Origin: Panonychus citri | Lineage: Eukaryota > Arthropoda > Arachnida > Trombidiformes > Tetranychidae | Assembly: GCF_014898815.1 (NCBI RefSeq) | Contig: NW_026515428.1 | Location: 434,001-498,000 of the forward strand | Direction: 5' to 3' | DNA length: 64,000 nt | In this document: in pieces, positions 10,654 to 23,129 of the stretch | Layout of the letters: every line of letters begins with the position of its first letter | How positions within the stretch are numbered: position 1 is the stretch's first letter | Position numbers and translations under genes: made by a program | The notes under the pieces: generated by a model | Told to the model about the DNA's origin: nothing | Databases searched by the model: none | What the model saw: the letters and a program-made list of their open reading frames with translations, nothing else

Positions 10654-13066
10654 TCAATTTAATGAGCTTTTAATTGTTGAATCTTCGGACAAAAGTGTCT
10701 TGACATTTCCAATTTCTCGATTTATTTGTGATTTTTTTTGTTCTTCCGTTAAATCCTTCCAATTACGTCGATCAATCTAAAAAGAAAAAAATTAAGAAAA
10801 GTTAATCATTGACAGTAAATTTGGATAATTAAGAAACAACTATGATTCTTACAATGATTGGAGTGAAACCAAGTTGCTTGATTAATTTTAATTTGAAGAT
10901 AAATCTTCCTTTCATGATCGGTGGATCATAACAGTAATGAGATTCATCGACAGGGAATAAAACAGTTCTATGGGAAAAAAGAGATTGATTAACGATTAGA
11001 ATTTGGGTAAAAAATGATTTAATCGAATAAGAAAATCAATTAACTGTAACTATTACTTACACATGATAATTTTCTAGATCGTGAATTAGATCATCAATCA
11101 GGGAAATATTATGTTTCCCTCGAGAAACAAATTTATATGGTTTACCCTGTTTATCCCAAGCGATCACATAATCTAGAACTACGTTGACCTTTGTCCAAAC
11201 TTTTCTCGTAAAATTTGACCTATGCCCAAGGGTAGAGGTCAATATTTCATCGAAATCATTATCTAAGAGATGCCGATCGGTAAAATGAAAAGCTCGACGA
11301 AATTTTCGAACATATTTTTCCAATGATTGTTTGATTAATTGTCCTTCGATCGCTATTGGTACCTCGGAAATTGATAGTCCAGCGTAAATATGATGAAAGG
11401 CTTTTAAAATGTGTCGATGTAATTTCATATTTTCACATAGATCATCAAATTCGGGACAAAATTTATTCAAATGTGAATAATCACCGATAATTAGTAAATA
11501 TGACAAGAGACGAAATTTTTCCTCCTGAACGAGTGATGAAATCTTCATAGGATCTAATAGTATTTTAGATAATTGTTCCCATAATTTTGGCCTTGATTCA
11601 AAGAATCGCGATTCACCAAATAACTGCATCAAAATGGTCGGTCTGTAATCAGGATCGGTAAGATATTCATCAGGATGATCTTTTATCCAATTACAAAGAT
11701 GATTAAACAATTCCACTGGATAATATTGATTAAATCCAAAAAAGGTAAGGCTTTTAATCAATCCTTTACAACCTAATTGTTTTTGATTAGTTTTCACCAG
11801 TTTAACCAATGTTTTATAAAATGATGGTTCGAATGACAATCTAACAGAATTGGGTGATTCCATGATTCGTTGGAAAAAATAATCTTTAACATAATTGTCC
11901 ATTTGGAAATTTGTCTCGTATAATTTTTGCTGAATTATCTTGTAACATTTATCATGAATTGCGATTAAATCTTTCGAGTCAATTTGTTGGTATTTCTTAA
12001 TTGAAGAAGGTAATTGGATCAATAGAGCCCATGCTAGTCCATAATCAATTGATTCGGTGAAAATGGTCATGTTTTTGATCAATCGATGAAGATATGGAAC
12101 GGAGGAAGATTTTGATAAAAGAATCCGAGCCAATTGGGAGATTTCGGTGACATTTTGAAAATCGTAACTAAAATCGTCTACACGCCGTTCGACCACATTG
12201 ATTATCTCTTCACGTAATTTAGTCCATTCTCTGGATTGATTAGCGGATTTAATTGCAAATCCACTTTGCTTCCAAATCCAGATTAGATGGTGAATACCAA
12301 TTTCATTTAGTCTTCGGCGTATCTCTTGTAACGTTGTTATGGTTAAGTTATCAGAATCGGATAATTTTTGGCTCAAAATGATGGACACTAATGAGAGGAG
12401 ATTGGCATCGGTTAGAACGTTAATATTAACTACAACTAATTTGGTTAGAAAATCAATCTCATTGGTGGTTAATTTTCGATGGAACTTTTCTCTTGGATCA
12501 ATTAAATGGGATAATCTTGACAAGAAAACACCGGCGTTAATCCGACCAACATAATCTATGTTATTATAGATCAATTCAAACAGCTTATCCACCTTTGTAA
12601 TCCGAGATAAATCCTTCTTTAATGTTTCAGCTTTGTGTCTATATTGATTAGCGAAATTTGGATATTCACAACCATCATCAGGTGAGAGATTAAATTTCTC
12701 ATCATCAGAATCAGAATCAGAATCATGTTTATCTGAACCAAATGATGAATAAAATTGATAACAACAAAGTGATTCTTTGAATGGTAAACACTTTTGATCA
12801 ACTGAAAATAATGTTACTGGTTTAGTTTTAATCACAGATTTAATTGAACTAACTGTTAATTGACTAATGGCACGAGATGATGAAGATGATGATGTTGGTG
12901 ACAATAAAGATGAAGATGAAGATGAATTGAACAGTAACATGGAAGTAAATTGTTTCTTATTACAAAGGAACAATTTTCCCCATGGATCAGGTGAATGGAT
13001 GAATAAAGATGATAAAAGAGATGAAGAACATGATGTTTGATACAGTTTACATTTTAGAATATTCAT
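10654..13066 (-). CDS. FAST kinase domain / RAP domain protein
   Basis: FASTK-family proteins act in mitochondrial RNA processing and stability. Three exons join in frame: 13066-11061, 10967-10853 and 10776-10654, for a 747-aa product. The ATG at 13066 gives a Ser-rich N-terminus (MNILKCKLYQTSCSSS) that could be a mitochondrial presequence. The middle is a helical-repeat region with the family's spacing. The C-terminus, split over all three exons, is a RAP domain: NVVLDYVIAWDKQGKPYKFV, then HVTVLFPVDESHYC, KGRFIFKLKLIKQLGFTPII and IDRRNWKDLTEEQKKSQINR. The last two exons are 115 and 123 bp, and without them the RAP domain would be truncated. Which FASTKD paralogue it is cannot be told by eye. 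A poly-Ser stretch and an acidic DSDSDSDDE run lie near the N-terminus. Confidence 0.85.
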
Positions 13067-13340
13067 AATTAGAATAATTAAAGAAAGAATAACAATTAAA
13101 TTCAATAGAAAAGAGAAAATTAATCATTTGAGAAAAGAAAACAAATCGGTTTGTTTATGTTTCTTTTCCAATGTGCAAACAACGTGATCACTTTTTCTCT
13201 CTTCATCTTTGTTACTCTTTTTGAATTTTCTTCTTCTTTTAAACTTGATTTTTTTTTCTTTTTTCTCTTGATAACAATTCGATTATAACAATTAACTAAA
13301 ATTTTCGCAGTTTTTTATTAAAATCAATCTGAGACATCGA

Positions 13341-14396
13341 TCATTTAGAATTCATTAAATTTCGAGTTGCATGATAAGCTAATGGCCAAGGTTTGATTGT
13401 TCCTGAAACAATTGGTTCAATTTGATTGGATTGAACAATTAAACAACCGTTTGAAGTTAATTGTTTACGAATTGAATCAATTTTCTTGTCATCTGTCCCC
13501 TTGCAACAATCGTCGATTATAATTGTCCGATAATTTAATGACAGTGAATCTTTGGCTGTGTGATAGACACAAATGTCGTAAGCAAGACCACAAATATAAA
13601 CATCGGTGATTCCATTGGATCTTAATTGTTCATCTAATTGTGTCCATGTTATCGCTTCATTGTCCTTGAATCCTGAGTAACTGTCGACAATTGGATTGGT
13701 CCCTTTGTAGACTTTAATTGCTCCTTTAATCACCTTCAACTGGTCATGTAATTGTGATCCCCAAGTTGATTGGACGCAATGTTTTGGGTAAACAATTTGA
13801 TTCCTTTCACCAACATGATCGATATGAAAAGTGAGACAATCAAATGGATTAACAATCAACGATTTCTCTTCACAATTTCCATCAACCTGATTACCATTTA
13901 ATTGTTTTACTTTTCTCAGATGAACATTATCAATGAATGAAATGTGATCTTCTGGATGCCAATCAAGAGTATAAACAACAATCTCAAATGAACATTGATC
14001 AATCAGTGAATTGATGATTGGAACAATTGATGAACAATTAACTCCACTTGGAAAATTTTCCAATCCCAATGAACCAGAAATGAAATCATTTTGAACATCG
14101 ACCACAATTAGAGCTGATTTTGGTTTAATCACAATCGACAACCATTTAGACCACATGGATTTAAATTCATCTCTATTAATACAACCATCGCCATCGCAAT
14201 CAAAGGTATTAAAAACTTGAATCAATTGATCAGGTGAACATGATGATGAATCTAATTGTTGATTAGAACCATTGAACAATTGATTAATCATCCGAGTGAA
14301 ACCTTCGAGATCCAATGAACCAAAGGCAGAAGCAAATTCATTGAACATCAAATCACAATCATCAAAATTAGAGTTACAATTAACATTAGAAGACAT
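13341..14396 (-). CDS. Naam: nicotinamidase with N-terminal EF-hand (Naam/PNC1)
   Basis: This isochorismatase-fold enzyme hydrolyses nicotinamide to nicotinic acid, feeding NAD salvage. It is a single exon of 351 aa from the ATG at 14396. Residues 66-77 (DCDGDGCINRDE) form a canonical EF-hand loop, as in the insect enzyme. The catalytic triad is visible: D100 in ALIVVDVQNDF, K205 in IVYPKHCVQSTWG, and C276 in GLAYDICVYHTA. The metal site is D145/H147/H151 in LDWHPEDHISF. An insert-like segment around 160-180 (KQLNGNQVDGN) lengthens the region before the Lys motif. Vertebrates lack this enzyme and use NAMPT. All key residues are present, so it should be active. A start 24 bases upstream would need a non-ATG codon. 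Confidence 0.93.
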   Translation of the reverse strand: MSSNVNCNSNFDDCDLMFNEFASAFGSLDLEGFTRMINQLFNGSNQQLDSSSCSPDQLIQVFNTFDCDGDGCINRDEFKSMWSKWLSIVIKPKSALIVVDVQNDFISGSLGLENFPSGVNCSSIVPIINSLIDQCSFEIVVYTLDWHPEDHISFIDNVHLRKVKQLNGNQVDGNCEEKSLIVNPFDCLTFHIDHVGERNQIVYPKHCVQSTWGSQLHDQLKVIKGAIKVYKGTNPIVDSYSGFKDNEAITWTQLDEQLRSNGITDVYICGLAYDICVYHTAKDSLSLNYRTIIIDDCCKGTDDKKIDSIRKQLTSNGCLIVQSNQIEPIVSGTIKPWPLAYHATRNLMNSK

Positions 14397-15410
14397 TTTA
14401 ACATCAACACCGAACAACAATTAACAAAGCAACAATTTAATTGCTTAACAGTATCACAAACAAATCAATTCAATTGGTAATCAATAAAATGTCAACAAAC
14501 AAAAATTGTCAACCGAAAACCAGAAAACCCAAAAAAAGGGATTAGAGTTAAATAAAAAATTGCAACTAAATTAATCTTAATTACTACTCAGCTAATTAAC
14601 TATTTAATAGTTGATTAAAATATTGAATTAAGTGGAAATTGTAATGTTTTTATCACTTAGTCGGTTGATGATTGACAGTAATCGATGATTTAATGATTGG
14701 CCAATAAAATTAATTTCCATTGTAAAGATAATTGCGATTAGAAAAAGTAATTTGTTTAATTGTGCTGATTAGTTAATTGTGATTAGAGTGAGTTTCTTTT
14801 TTGGTCTGTTAGCCTGGAAAGCTACAGATTTTGTTTAATTGTTTAAGCAAAAAGAGTTCACATAATGTTTGTCATTTCATAATTAAAGTACATGGTTTGA
14901 TTTTTGTATATAATAGTAGTTATTAAATTGTTACCAATTAAGTCTCTTGATCAACTTTGATATAATGTAGATGATTAAGACGACGGAAGAAGATAAACTA
15001 ATTAAATTGTTTTGCATTTGATTATTTGAGAAAAAAGAAAGAAAGAGTTTGAGATAAACCTGTGTAAATGATTTAGATCATTTAAATCATTCGTTGGCTC
15101 ATTGAGTTAGTCTCTAACTTTCTTGATTGATGATTATAATTAAAAGAGAAATATTGAGAAAACAAAAGAAAAAGTATTAATCACTTTCGTAGTTGCTGAT
15201 TTACAACTAACACATAAAAGATAAAAAGAAAACTTCTAACTATTAAAAATTACTTAATGAGTGTTTAGACCCTTATGGTGTCTTTTAATGGCTGGAAAGA
15301 TGCATTAGTATTAAGTGAAACTAATCATGATTAACTTGGACGATGGCTTCATAGCAGCACACAATTAAAAGCTTCGAATCGTTTTCTTAATTGCCAGTGG
15401 TTTTAAATTG
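14397..15410. other. 1-kb intergenic region
   Basis: AT-rich sequence between two minus-strand genes, covering the nicotinamidase leader and the zinc-finger gene's 3'UTR. No further coding or RNA signal is seen. Confidence 0.4.
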
Positions 15411-17793
15411 TTAGTTAAGGACTGGCTGAAATAGATGATCGCCATTAGTTGATTCCATTGATTGAAAATCTTGATTAACGAGGTCAGGATTATCGGATTC
15501 AGATTTTTGTTGCTGCTTTTTGTGGATTTTGATGTGCTGTTGTTAGGGGAAAATTTGAGATAAAATTTTGATTAATGAGTAAATTTTATTTTTTTTTTGA
15601 TTAATTGAAATATTATTTAACTAACCTTGTAGCAGGCCGACATTTCCGAGAATTTTTTATGACAAATGTCACAATTATATGGCTTCAAACCAAGGTGGCG
15701 ATTTGAGTGTTCATTGAGTGATTGTTGTCGAGTAAAAGTTTTACCACAAAGTGGACAAACATAAGGTCGCTCTCCAGTGTGTATACGGAAATGTCGCTCC
15801 AGGTCACCTTTAGTCAGAAATTTAGCCGCACAATTGGAGCAATCCCATTTTTTAACACCCTCGTGTCGAAGTACATGTAACCGAAGCTGAGATCGTTGTC
15901 GAAACGCTTTGCCACACATTTCACAAAGATATTTCCTTTCGTCCAAATGAAGAGCCATGTGAGTTTGAAGTACTCCAGTTTGGGAGAAGGCTTTGTTACA
16001 CACTGTACATTTATAAGGTCTTTCTCCAGTGTGACGACGCATATGCACCTAAATTAGGGTTACATGAAACAAGAAAAGATAAAAAAAAATGAGGAGCTGA
16101 GAAAGAGAGACAAGATAAATTAAAAACTTGGAAAAGGAAGAAGCATAAAAATGTAATGAATTTTTTTCTTCTAATTAAAAACTCACCTTGAGACTTTTCT
16201 TCTCTGTGAACTTTGATCCACAGACTTCACATTTCCATGATCTTTCACCGCTATGAGCTTTAATATGTCGTCGTAAGTTTCCCTTAGTTGAAAATATGGC
16301 TGGACATTTGTCACAAGCGAAAGGCTTCTCGCCGGTGTGTCGCCGCTGATGGACCAGAAGATTACCCTTGGTGGAAAATTTTGCTCCACATTCGTCACAA
16401 GTAAAAGATTTAGTGTGAGTCCATTTATGACTCGTGTGAGCAGAATGACTGTTGGATATTTTCCCACAGACATCGCAGGTATACTGTTTATCCTCATCAT
16501 CGTTCACCTTGAGAGAAACATTTCCATTCGATTGGATAGGATTTGATTGATCTAAAATCTTATTATTGTCAACTGTTGTCGCCATTAGGCCATTCGTGGT
16601 CGATTGGTTAACCATAAGTGTTTCAAGTGAATTAGTATCAGTTTCCATTTCTAATGAAACGTGAGAGACACCAAATCGATCTATATTTAGACTACTTTCT
16701 CCACTTTCGCTGATGAAACTGCTCTCACTTTCCGCTCCAAGATTTTCTCCTAGACTCGAATTACTGTCTTGAATGGATGATTCAACAGTCGTATTATTGT
16801 TGAAATGTTGTTTAGGTGATGTTGATTGGATTACATTGGCTCGATCAGTTGATTCCAAAGCATATAAGACATTTGCATCTGTACTTATATCAGTTAGATC
16901 ACCAATTTGAGTTTCATCAACATTATCAGCAGAAAAGTGAAGAGATTCATTTTCCATAACTGATAATTGATCAACATCAATCTCACAATCGTTTGATTTA
17001 TTTAGATTTCCATTCATAGAAAGAGTATCATTTGCATCTGTGTCAACAAGTGATCGTGAGTGTGGTGGAGTAGATTGAATATTAGTTGTCCCAGTTGGTG
17101 ATTGTTCAGAGCTGGATAAATTTAACGATAATGTTGGATCGTTAACTCTAGCATCTGATAAACTGTCTGCTGGTGAATCTAAACCTGTATCCGATAGATT
17201 AGTCGACGCAATATCAGGAAAATCGAGTGATTCATCTTCAGGCTGAGCAGTCAAACTTGTTCCACTGGTCAAGCTTGAATCAAAATCAAAATTTTTACTA
17301 TTTTCAATGGTTTCTACCAATTCTTTCGTCTCTTTATTTAAATCATCATCCCCAAATTCATCAGGTATAAGCGCATTAATGTCAGCAGCACTGTCATTAA
17401 CAATTCCCTGCAATTTTTCAGAGACAACATTCCAAAATTGTACAGCTCTAAGCTTTTCTTCAGCTGTCATGTCCGGAACCAAGGCCACGGCATCATCAAT
17501 CTATTCAAAAACAAATGAAATAAAAAATGAGTTTAAAACCACAATGAACAAAAGGCAAAATTATCAATTGAACTCAAAAGAAGAGAGAGAGAGAGAGAGA
17601 AACAGGTTGAGTAAATAGATCAAACTCTGCAAGTGTAAATAAAGGTATTAACACAGGATAGAGTTTGAAACCTCTCAGTCAAAATGAGAAGTAAACGAGG
17701 AGAAAAAAATGAAGTAAATTGAAAAAGAACAGAAAATGAGGTTACCTTTGTCTTGAAGCCTAACAGCCGAGAGCTGAGGCCTAAATCATCCAT
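15411..17793 (-). CDS. nine-finger C2H2 zinc-finger protein
   Basis: Four exons join in phase 0: 17793-17746 (MDDLGLSSRLLGFKTK), 17500-16187, 16048-15626 and 15536-15411. The product is 636 aa. After an N-terminal segment with Ala/Leu-rich helices (DMTAEEKLRAVQFWNVVSEK) there is a long acidic Ser/Asp/Asn-rich region of about 270 residues. Nine C2H2 fingers follow, most joined by TGEKP/TGERP-type linkers. The first is atypical (YTCDVCGKISNSHSAHTSHK). Finger 4 is split by the exon 2/3 boundary. Finger 9 is completed only by the last exon (YKHIKIHKK), so the fourth exon is required. A sequence-specific DNA-binding regulator is likely; its targets are unknown. Linker fingers such as VHMRRHTGERPYKC are classic Kruppel type. 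Confidence 0.88.
17582..17600. repeat. short (GA)n tract in zinc-finger gene intron 1
   Basis: A dinucleotide GA run of about 19 bp lies in the 245-bp first intron (17501-17745) of the C2H2 gene. Confidence 0.85.
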
Positions 17794-19746
17794 GGCCAGT
17801 AAATTGGGTAATTTTGTATTTTGAGCCAGGTGATATAATTTAATAATTAAGGCTCTAATTAACTTTTATTACACTGGAAACAGAAGATAAACGTTTTTTA
17901 AGGAATATGAAGACCAGTGACATATTTATGGATTGTTTATTGTAGAGTTGAATAGAGAAAAAAACGATAACAACAAGAGTCAGAAAATCATAGCTTATCA
18001 ATTGAACAGACAAAAAAAGAACAGGAAAAGTAACGAGAGAAAAAGATAGAAAAGTGAAAATTTAGACTTGAGTAAATTGGTAATTTAGAGCCAAGTTTAG
18101 ACTCTAAACAATTTTCACAGGTTTAGTAAGTGATAAGGTATAAATTAATTGTGAAAAATTAACAAAAGAATAAAAGAATTTAAATCAGTTTAACCGTAAA
18201 CAATTAATTTATAATTCCAATCAAATACAAACCAAACCAAAACATCAAGTGAACAAAAAATCTCAAAACCAGGCAAGAATAATGGTCGATACATCGATTG
18301 ACCGATTCGATTGTTAAATGTTTTCTTTTTAAACGATCAACATATGAGTTTAATTGCTGGAGAAAATTTCGCCTCGCAATCACAATTAATTACGATACTA
18401 ATTAAAGTTAATTACAAGTTTAATTTAATTTAGAACGAGAATTTATTCTCTTCTCTCTAATTGGAAACTCTAAATTCTATGACGTTGACACTTGTTTATC
18501 TTCTGTATTGGCCATGTCAAAGGTGACCTAATATGTTACACTCTTGGTAAGTATTGAGAAAATTTTCTTTTCTCTTTTGCCTCCATTTTGTTTTTAGTTG
18601 CGGTTTTTTATTTAAAGAATCTTTTTTTTTCGTTTTTTATTCTCTTTAGGTTAGCGTTAATATTTAGGTGATCGATTTGGTTGGACAAGAATTTTGTGAT
18701 GTGAAGTAGAGACCAGAATTCGTTTGTCGTGTAAAATTGTCTTTCTCAGTATTTTAATTGATGATTTCGGTTTTTCAATTCGCCATTTTTTTTCCTGAGG
18801 TCCAACTTTAATCTTCTCAATATTATGTTTGGTTTTCTTTCTAAAGGTTTGAAGGATTAGTGGAGAGAGAAGTTTTTATTGGTTCCAATTAATCAAATGT
18901 TCTAAATTTTTTTATTCGTTTATCTTGGAAGGTAAATTTGATTTGACAATGAAATTAGGGCCATTAAATGTGTTCTCAGGTAAACGACCTCCATATGACC
19001 TTTCAGCGTTATTTTAAGAATGACCTTTGATTTTTTTCATCTCTACTGGTTTAGATTCAACGAAATCTTGAAAAATGACTTTCAATAACTTGAATGAACA
19101 ATTTAGCGATTTCACCAAATGGTTACGATCTAAATCAACATCGATATGATTTAGTTTATCAAACTAATCATCTAATCGAATTGAGATGAGATGAAATTTA
19201 AGATATTGGTTGTTTCCAATTAATTTCAACTCTTAATTTAATGACGAACACGAAGAGTCCAAATGTTCAATTTCTTTCTCTTCCTGTTTTTCTGCGATTC
19301 TAATTGTATTTCCATCAACGATGGTAAAACTCACCAATGGGATACTTAAAAAGAGCTAAAATTGTAAGTTGATTTACTTTTAAATTACAAACAATTAACT
19401 AATTATTTTGTTTTTCTGCATTTTTTAGTGTCTCCATCTATTGGTAAGGATTTTTATGATTTTACTTTTTTTGTACAAAAAAAAAGCTTTGAAAGTGAAA
19501 TTATTTGTCCTCATTTTGATTTAATCAATTAGCATGATCACATTATAATTATAATCATAACCGTTAACTATTATTATCATCTTCCAGTTTTTATGGTTTC
19601 ATACAATTACGATTTTAAATTGCTCATTCATTTATAATTTGATCACACGAATTTCTTCAACTTTCATTTTCATTGTTTCTTTTTTGTTTTGCAATTATTT
19701 TCTAATTTCTTTACGATTAACTCTTAATTCTCTGATTTTCTTCATA
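17794..19746. other. 1.95-kb region between divergent genes
   Basis: This holds the leaders of the zinc-finger gene (minus) and the choline kinase gene (plus). Splice-like signals occur (cttg|gtaagt at about 18548, ctctttag at about 18650, and a possible 15-nt exon between ttttttag and gtaagg near 19430-19445), so part may be spliced 5'UTR of the kinase. No coding exon can be supported. Confidence 0.35.
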
Positions 19747-21039
19747 ATGGAATCCACACTTTTTACCAAAGCGAAAACACTTTGCCGTTCACTGTTACCC
19801 TCACCTTGGAGTGACCTATCACCTGAAGAAATAACCATTGAACCAATAACCACCGGTCGATCAAATCGCCTGTTTATCTGTACCCGGCCAATAATCGTAC
19901 CACAATCAACTAATTGTGATACAATTTCTTCTGAAACCTGTTCATGTTCATCTTCATCATCAACCACCAGTTCCTCATCTCCTGTTATACTTTTATCACC
20001 TGAAATCTGTTCCCAACCATCATCATCTTCAGATGATGATTCTGATTACAATCCTAACGGTGACTTAATTAATACTCTTACTAAGCGGGAATCTGCCAGT
20101 AAACTTCATAAGGTAATCGTACGTTTCTATGGAAGTGACCTGACAGGTGAAGGTAATAGATACAAATGTGTCTCCGATGAAGAGGAGATTAAAATTTTAA
20201 CCATTCTATCAGCTCGGTATATGTCACCCAATGTATTGGCCGTTTTTCCCGGCGGACGAATCGATGAGTATATTGAGTCGGTAACTTTTTCGCCCAAACA
20301 ATTGGGTCATATTGATATTTTAACCATTCTAGCGGGTAAAATAGCTCAATACCATTCGACACCATTTAAATGTGAACGAATCTATGATCTTGTTGAAATA
20401 TTTCGTGATAATATTTCCCAAGCAATCAAAATTTTATCCACATACGATGAGACAAATCTAAATGATGATCGCTCAGAATCATCAATTCTGTTATTAAGGA
20501 AAATTAAAAATTTCCTAACCGGTAAACCTGCTGACCAATTGACCAGAAAATTTGTCAATGTCAAACATAAAACGGTCTTTGCTCATTTTGACCTAAATTA
20601 TACTAACTTTTTATTTCCCAAAAAGTCAAACAATTTACTAGAAACTAAATCAACGTTTGATGTTATGATTATCGATGTGGAAAACAGTGCAAACAATTTT
20701 CGTGGAATCGATTTGGGAAAATTTTTCGCTGAACTTTGTATTGGTGATGGTTCTCAAGATTTATATTATATTCCTGATTCAGCAATTGAAATATTCGTCG
20801 ATCATTATCTTAATGAATGGAAATCAATAGTCCCTCCTGAACAATATGACCCAGAGACCGATAATCATGATCATTTGCTCCTCGAATTACAAACTGGCTT
20901 CTTATACAATACGATATTCAACATGGTCTGGAATGTATTACATCCCAATTTTGGGACACACGATTTCCTCCGCAATACTGCCCTTCGAATCGACGTCTTT
21001 AATCACTACAATCAACTATGGTCACAAATCAATCAATAG
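19747..21039 (+). CDS. choline/ethanolamine kinase
   Basis: This enzyme phosphorylates choline or ethanolamine, the first step of the Kennedy pathway for phosphatidylcholine and phosphatidylethanolamine. It is one exon of 430 aa from the ATG at 19747 (MESTLFTKAKTLCRSLLPSP). Upstream in-frame codons encode an implausible hydrophobic run. The nucleotide-binding start is ITIEPITTGRSNRLFICTRP. Brenner's motif is FAHFDLNYTNFLF (H-x-D-x4-N), and the choline-kinase motif is MIIDVENSANNFRGIDLGKFF. A Ser-rich insertion (about residues 60-108) interrupts the N-lobe after the first strands and ends in an acidic DDDSDYN run. The second motif has Val where Tyr is usual and Lys-Phe for the common Asn-His, so substrate preference is uncertain. 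It appears intact. Confidence 0.88.
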   Translation: MESTLFTKAKTLCRSLLPSPWSDLSPEEITIEPITTGRSNRLFICTRPIIVPQSTNCDTISSETCSCSSSSSTTSSSSPVILLSPEICSQPSSSSDDDSDYNPNGDLINTLTKRESASKLHKVIVRFYGSDLTGEGNRYKCVSDEEEIKILTILSARYMSPNVLAVFPGGRIDEYIESVTFSPKQLGHIDILTILAGKIAQYHSTPFKCERIYDLVEIFRDNISQAIKILSTYDETNLNDDRSESSILLLRKIKNFLTGKPADQLTRKFVNVKHKTVFAHFDLNYTNFLFPKKSNNLLETKSTFDVMIIDVENSANNFRGIDLGKFFAELCIGDGSQDLYYIPDSAIEIFVDHYLNEWKSIVPPEQYDPETDNHDHLLLELQTGFLYNTIFNMVWNVLHPNFGTHDFLRNTALRIDVFNHYNQLWSQINQ

Positions 21040-22018
21040 AATCAACCACTTTCACAATGGAAACCAAGTAATCACTTCAATCGAAAAACTAATCAGTACA
21101 ATATTTCTTTTTATTCTTTTAATCACTTCCCTTATTCATATATATATATATCGATAATCATTTAAATAATTGACAAAAAAACCGACAATTTATATTGATT
21201 GTTTGACAGTTTTTCCACAAAAAAAAATCACGCAAAAATCAATTAATTGCTTCAGGACATTTGAAAAGGTCAACAATTGATTTCTTTTTCTCCTGTTAAT
21301 CGTAATTATCAAAGACCAAAGTTGATTATTAAATAAAAAAACAAAATGCTTGATATGATTACTTAATTTGATGTAATTTATTTAGTTAATCAGTTGACTA
21401 CAAAATCAATTCTATCTTTTATCTGATGTTAATAAGAGTTTCAATCAGAATGATTTGTTTTTGTAACAATTATAATGACGATAAAATTAACTCGTCAATT
21501 ACATGAAGATATAATTAATTAATTTGATAACAATTTAATCCAATGGAAAGTGAAATATTTTCCTAAACCAATATAATTGTAAACACAATTGAAATTTGTG
21601 TCAGTCTATAATAAAGATTGCAATTATATTTAATTAGATTGACAATCAACCAACAATCAAGGATAACTTTTAAAAAGTTACGTGTGTTTATATGTTTATT
21701 TTAATTGTTAAATTAGGTCGATGATCAGATAGATAAATAAATAAGTGATTTAGCATAATAAAGATTGATAGTAAATCTAAATAATAATAATAATAATTGA
21801 TTAATTGTTCTAATTATGATTAAGTATTCTCATGATTTTCTCAAGAGCTGTTTGATTATTTTCTTCAAGTGCAAAAGGAAATCATTTAACTAAAACAATT
21901 AGTAAATACAAGAGAGATTAATAGATTATTGTACGAATTGAAGTGAAATAATTAACCAAATTAATCATTTTCTATTTTTAATTGTTATCTTTTCTTAAAT
22001 TGTAGTTGATTTTTCAAT
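21040..22018. other. convergent 3' ends, no gene seen
   Basis: AT-rich sequence of 979 bp between the convergent kinase and F-box genes, including a short (TA)n tract near 21140. No coding signal is seen. Confidence 0.4.
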
Positions 22019-23129
22019 CTACAGGTAACGAGATTCATCAAATCCACGAATTTTTTGATTGTAGATTCTGAATTCTTCTTCGATCTCAAAAGGCTTTTCT
22101 AAATTGTATTTAGCATTTGGACAATGTTCTAATATTAAACTTTCGATTTCATCGTTAACTTTTAAATCGAATGACAAATATTTAAGATTAGGGGCCAATG
22201 AAAGTATCTTCTCCCAAATCCATGAAGCGATATCGGACCAACCGGTCAATTTGATATACTCCAATTTAGGAAAGTTAATTTTACTTTCATCGAGGTCGAG
22301 ATACAAGTAACCATCTTCTAATATACTAGGATCTGCTATTCCTTGGAAAAACATTTCCAATACTCTTAAGTTTGGACAATGAGTTGACAGATCGGTGAGA
22401 AATTCAGTTAATTCAGGATCTATGGTGACAAATGTTGAATTGAATGAAACCTCTTCTAAATTTGGAGCATTTAAAATGATGTCATTGGGAATTCTGCTTG
22501 GGAATAACCATTCCAAGGTATTGTAAGTAAATTTGAACACTTTTAAATTGTTCATCAAACAAATTGGTGATTCCAGATATTTGTCCATCCTAATGTCCAG
22601 TGTAGTGACCTGTGGTATATTGCCAAGTATCATCTCTGCTTTGATATCAAATACTTCATAACTTTTACCATAGACTTTTGCTTCACATAGATCAAGGTAA
22701 ATATATTTGGTGTTAATCAGTGAAAGTTGTTTCTTTTTATCTTCCGAATCTGAATTGTAGTCATAATTAAAGTGGAAAACTTTATCAACAAAATGGGTTA
22801 AATTTGGTGCAATACGAAGTAGTCCAGGTAAATTAACAATATACTCAGTCTTTTCCAGATTCTTGTATTCACTTTCATACAAATAATCACTGTGATTGAC
22901 CAGTTTATATTTTTGGGTTCTACAAGCTTCAGTTACCAGATGATGAAACCTTGAGTTAACTACAAGAATATCAAAAAGAATAACGAAAACAAAAATATTA
23001 GATTCAAATGAGAAAATGATTAATTTCAAGTTTACCTGAAGCCAAACGAACTTTTTCTCGAATATTAGTTATGTAACTTATAATAATTAACAACAATTCA
23101 TTAGGTAAATCAGCTAATTGTGTGGACAT
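22019..23129 (-). CDS. F-box protein with leucine-rich repeat-like C-terminus
   Basis: Two exons, 23129-23036 and 22959-22019, join across a 76-bp intron for a 344-aa product. Exon 1 supplies the F-box (LADLPNELLLIIISYI, then REKVRLAS), completed by exon 2 (VNSRFHHLVTEACR). An F-box binds Skp1 and makes the protein a substrate receptor of an SCF ubiquitin ligase. The rest holds degenerate leucine-rich repeats with regularly spaced consensus (LRIAPNLTHF, IPQVTTLDIRM, APNLEEVSFN, CPNLRVLEMFF, FPKLEYIKLTGW, APNLKYLSFDL). Reading exon 2 upstream without splicing gives a spurious hydrophobic leader from the intron, so this is not a secreted LRR protein. The target substrate is unknown. Confidence 0.82.

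Noticed and set aside
22960..23029. Signal-peptide-like start of an LRR protein
   Set aside because: The hydrophobic leader is translated intron; splicing to 23129-23036 yields an F-box instead.
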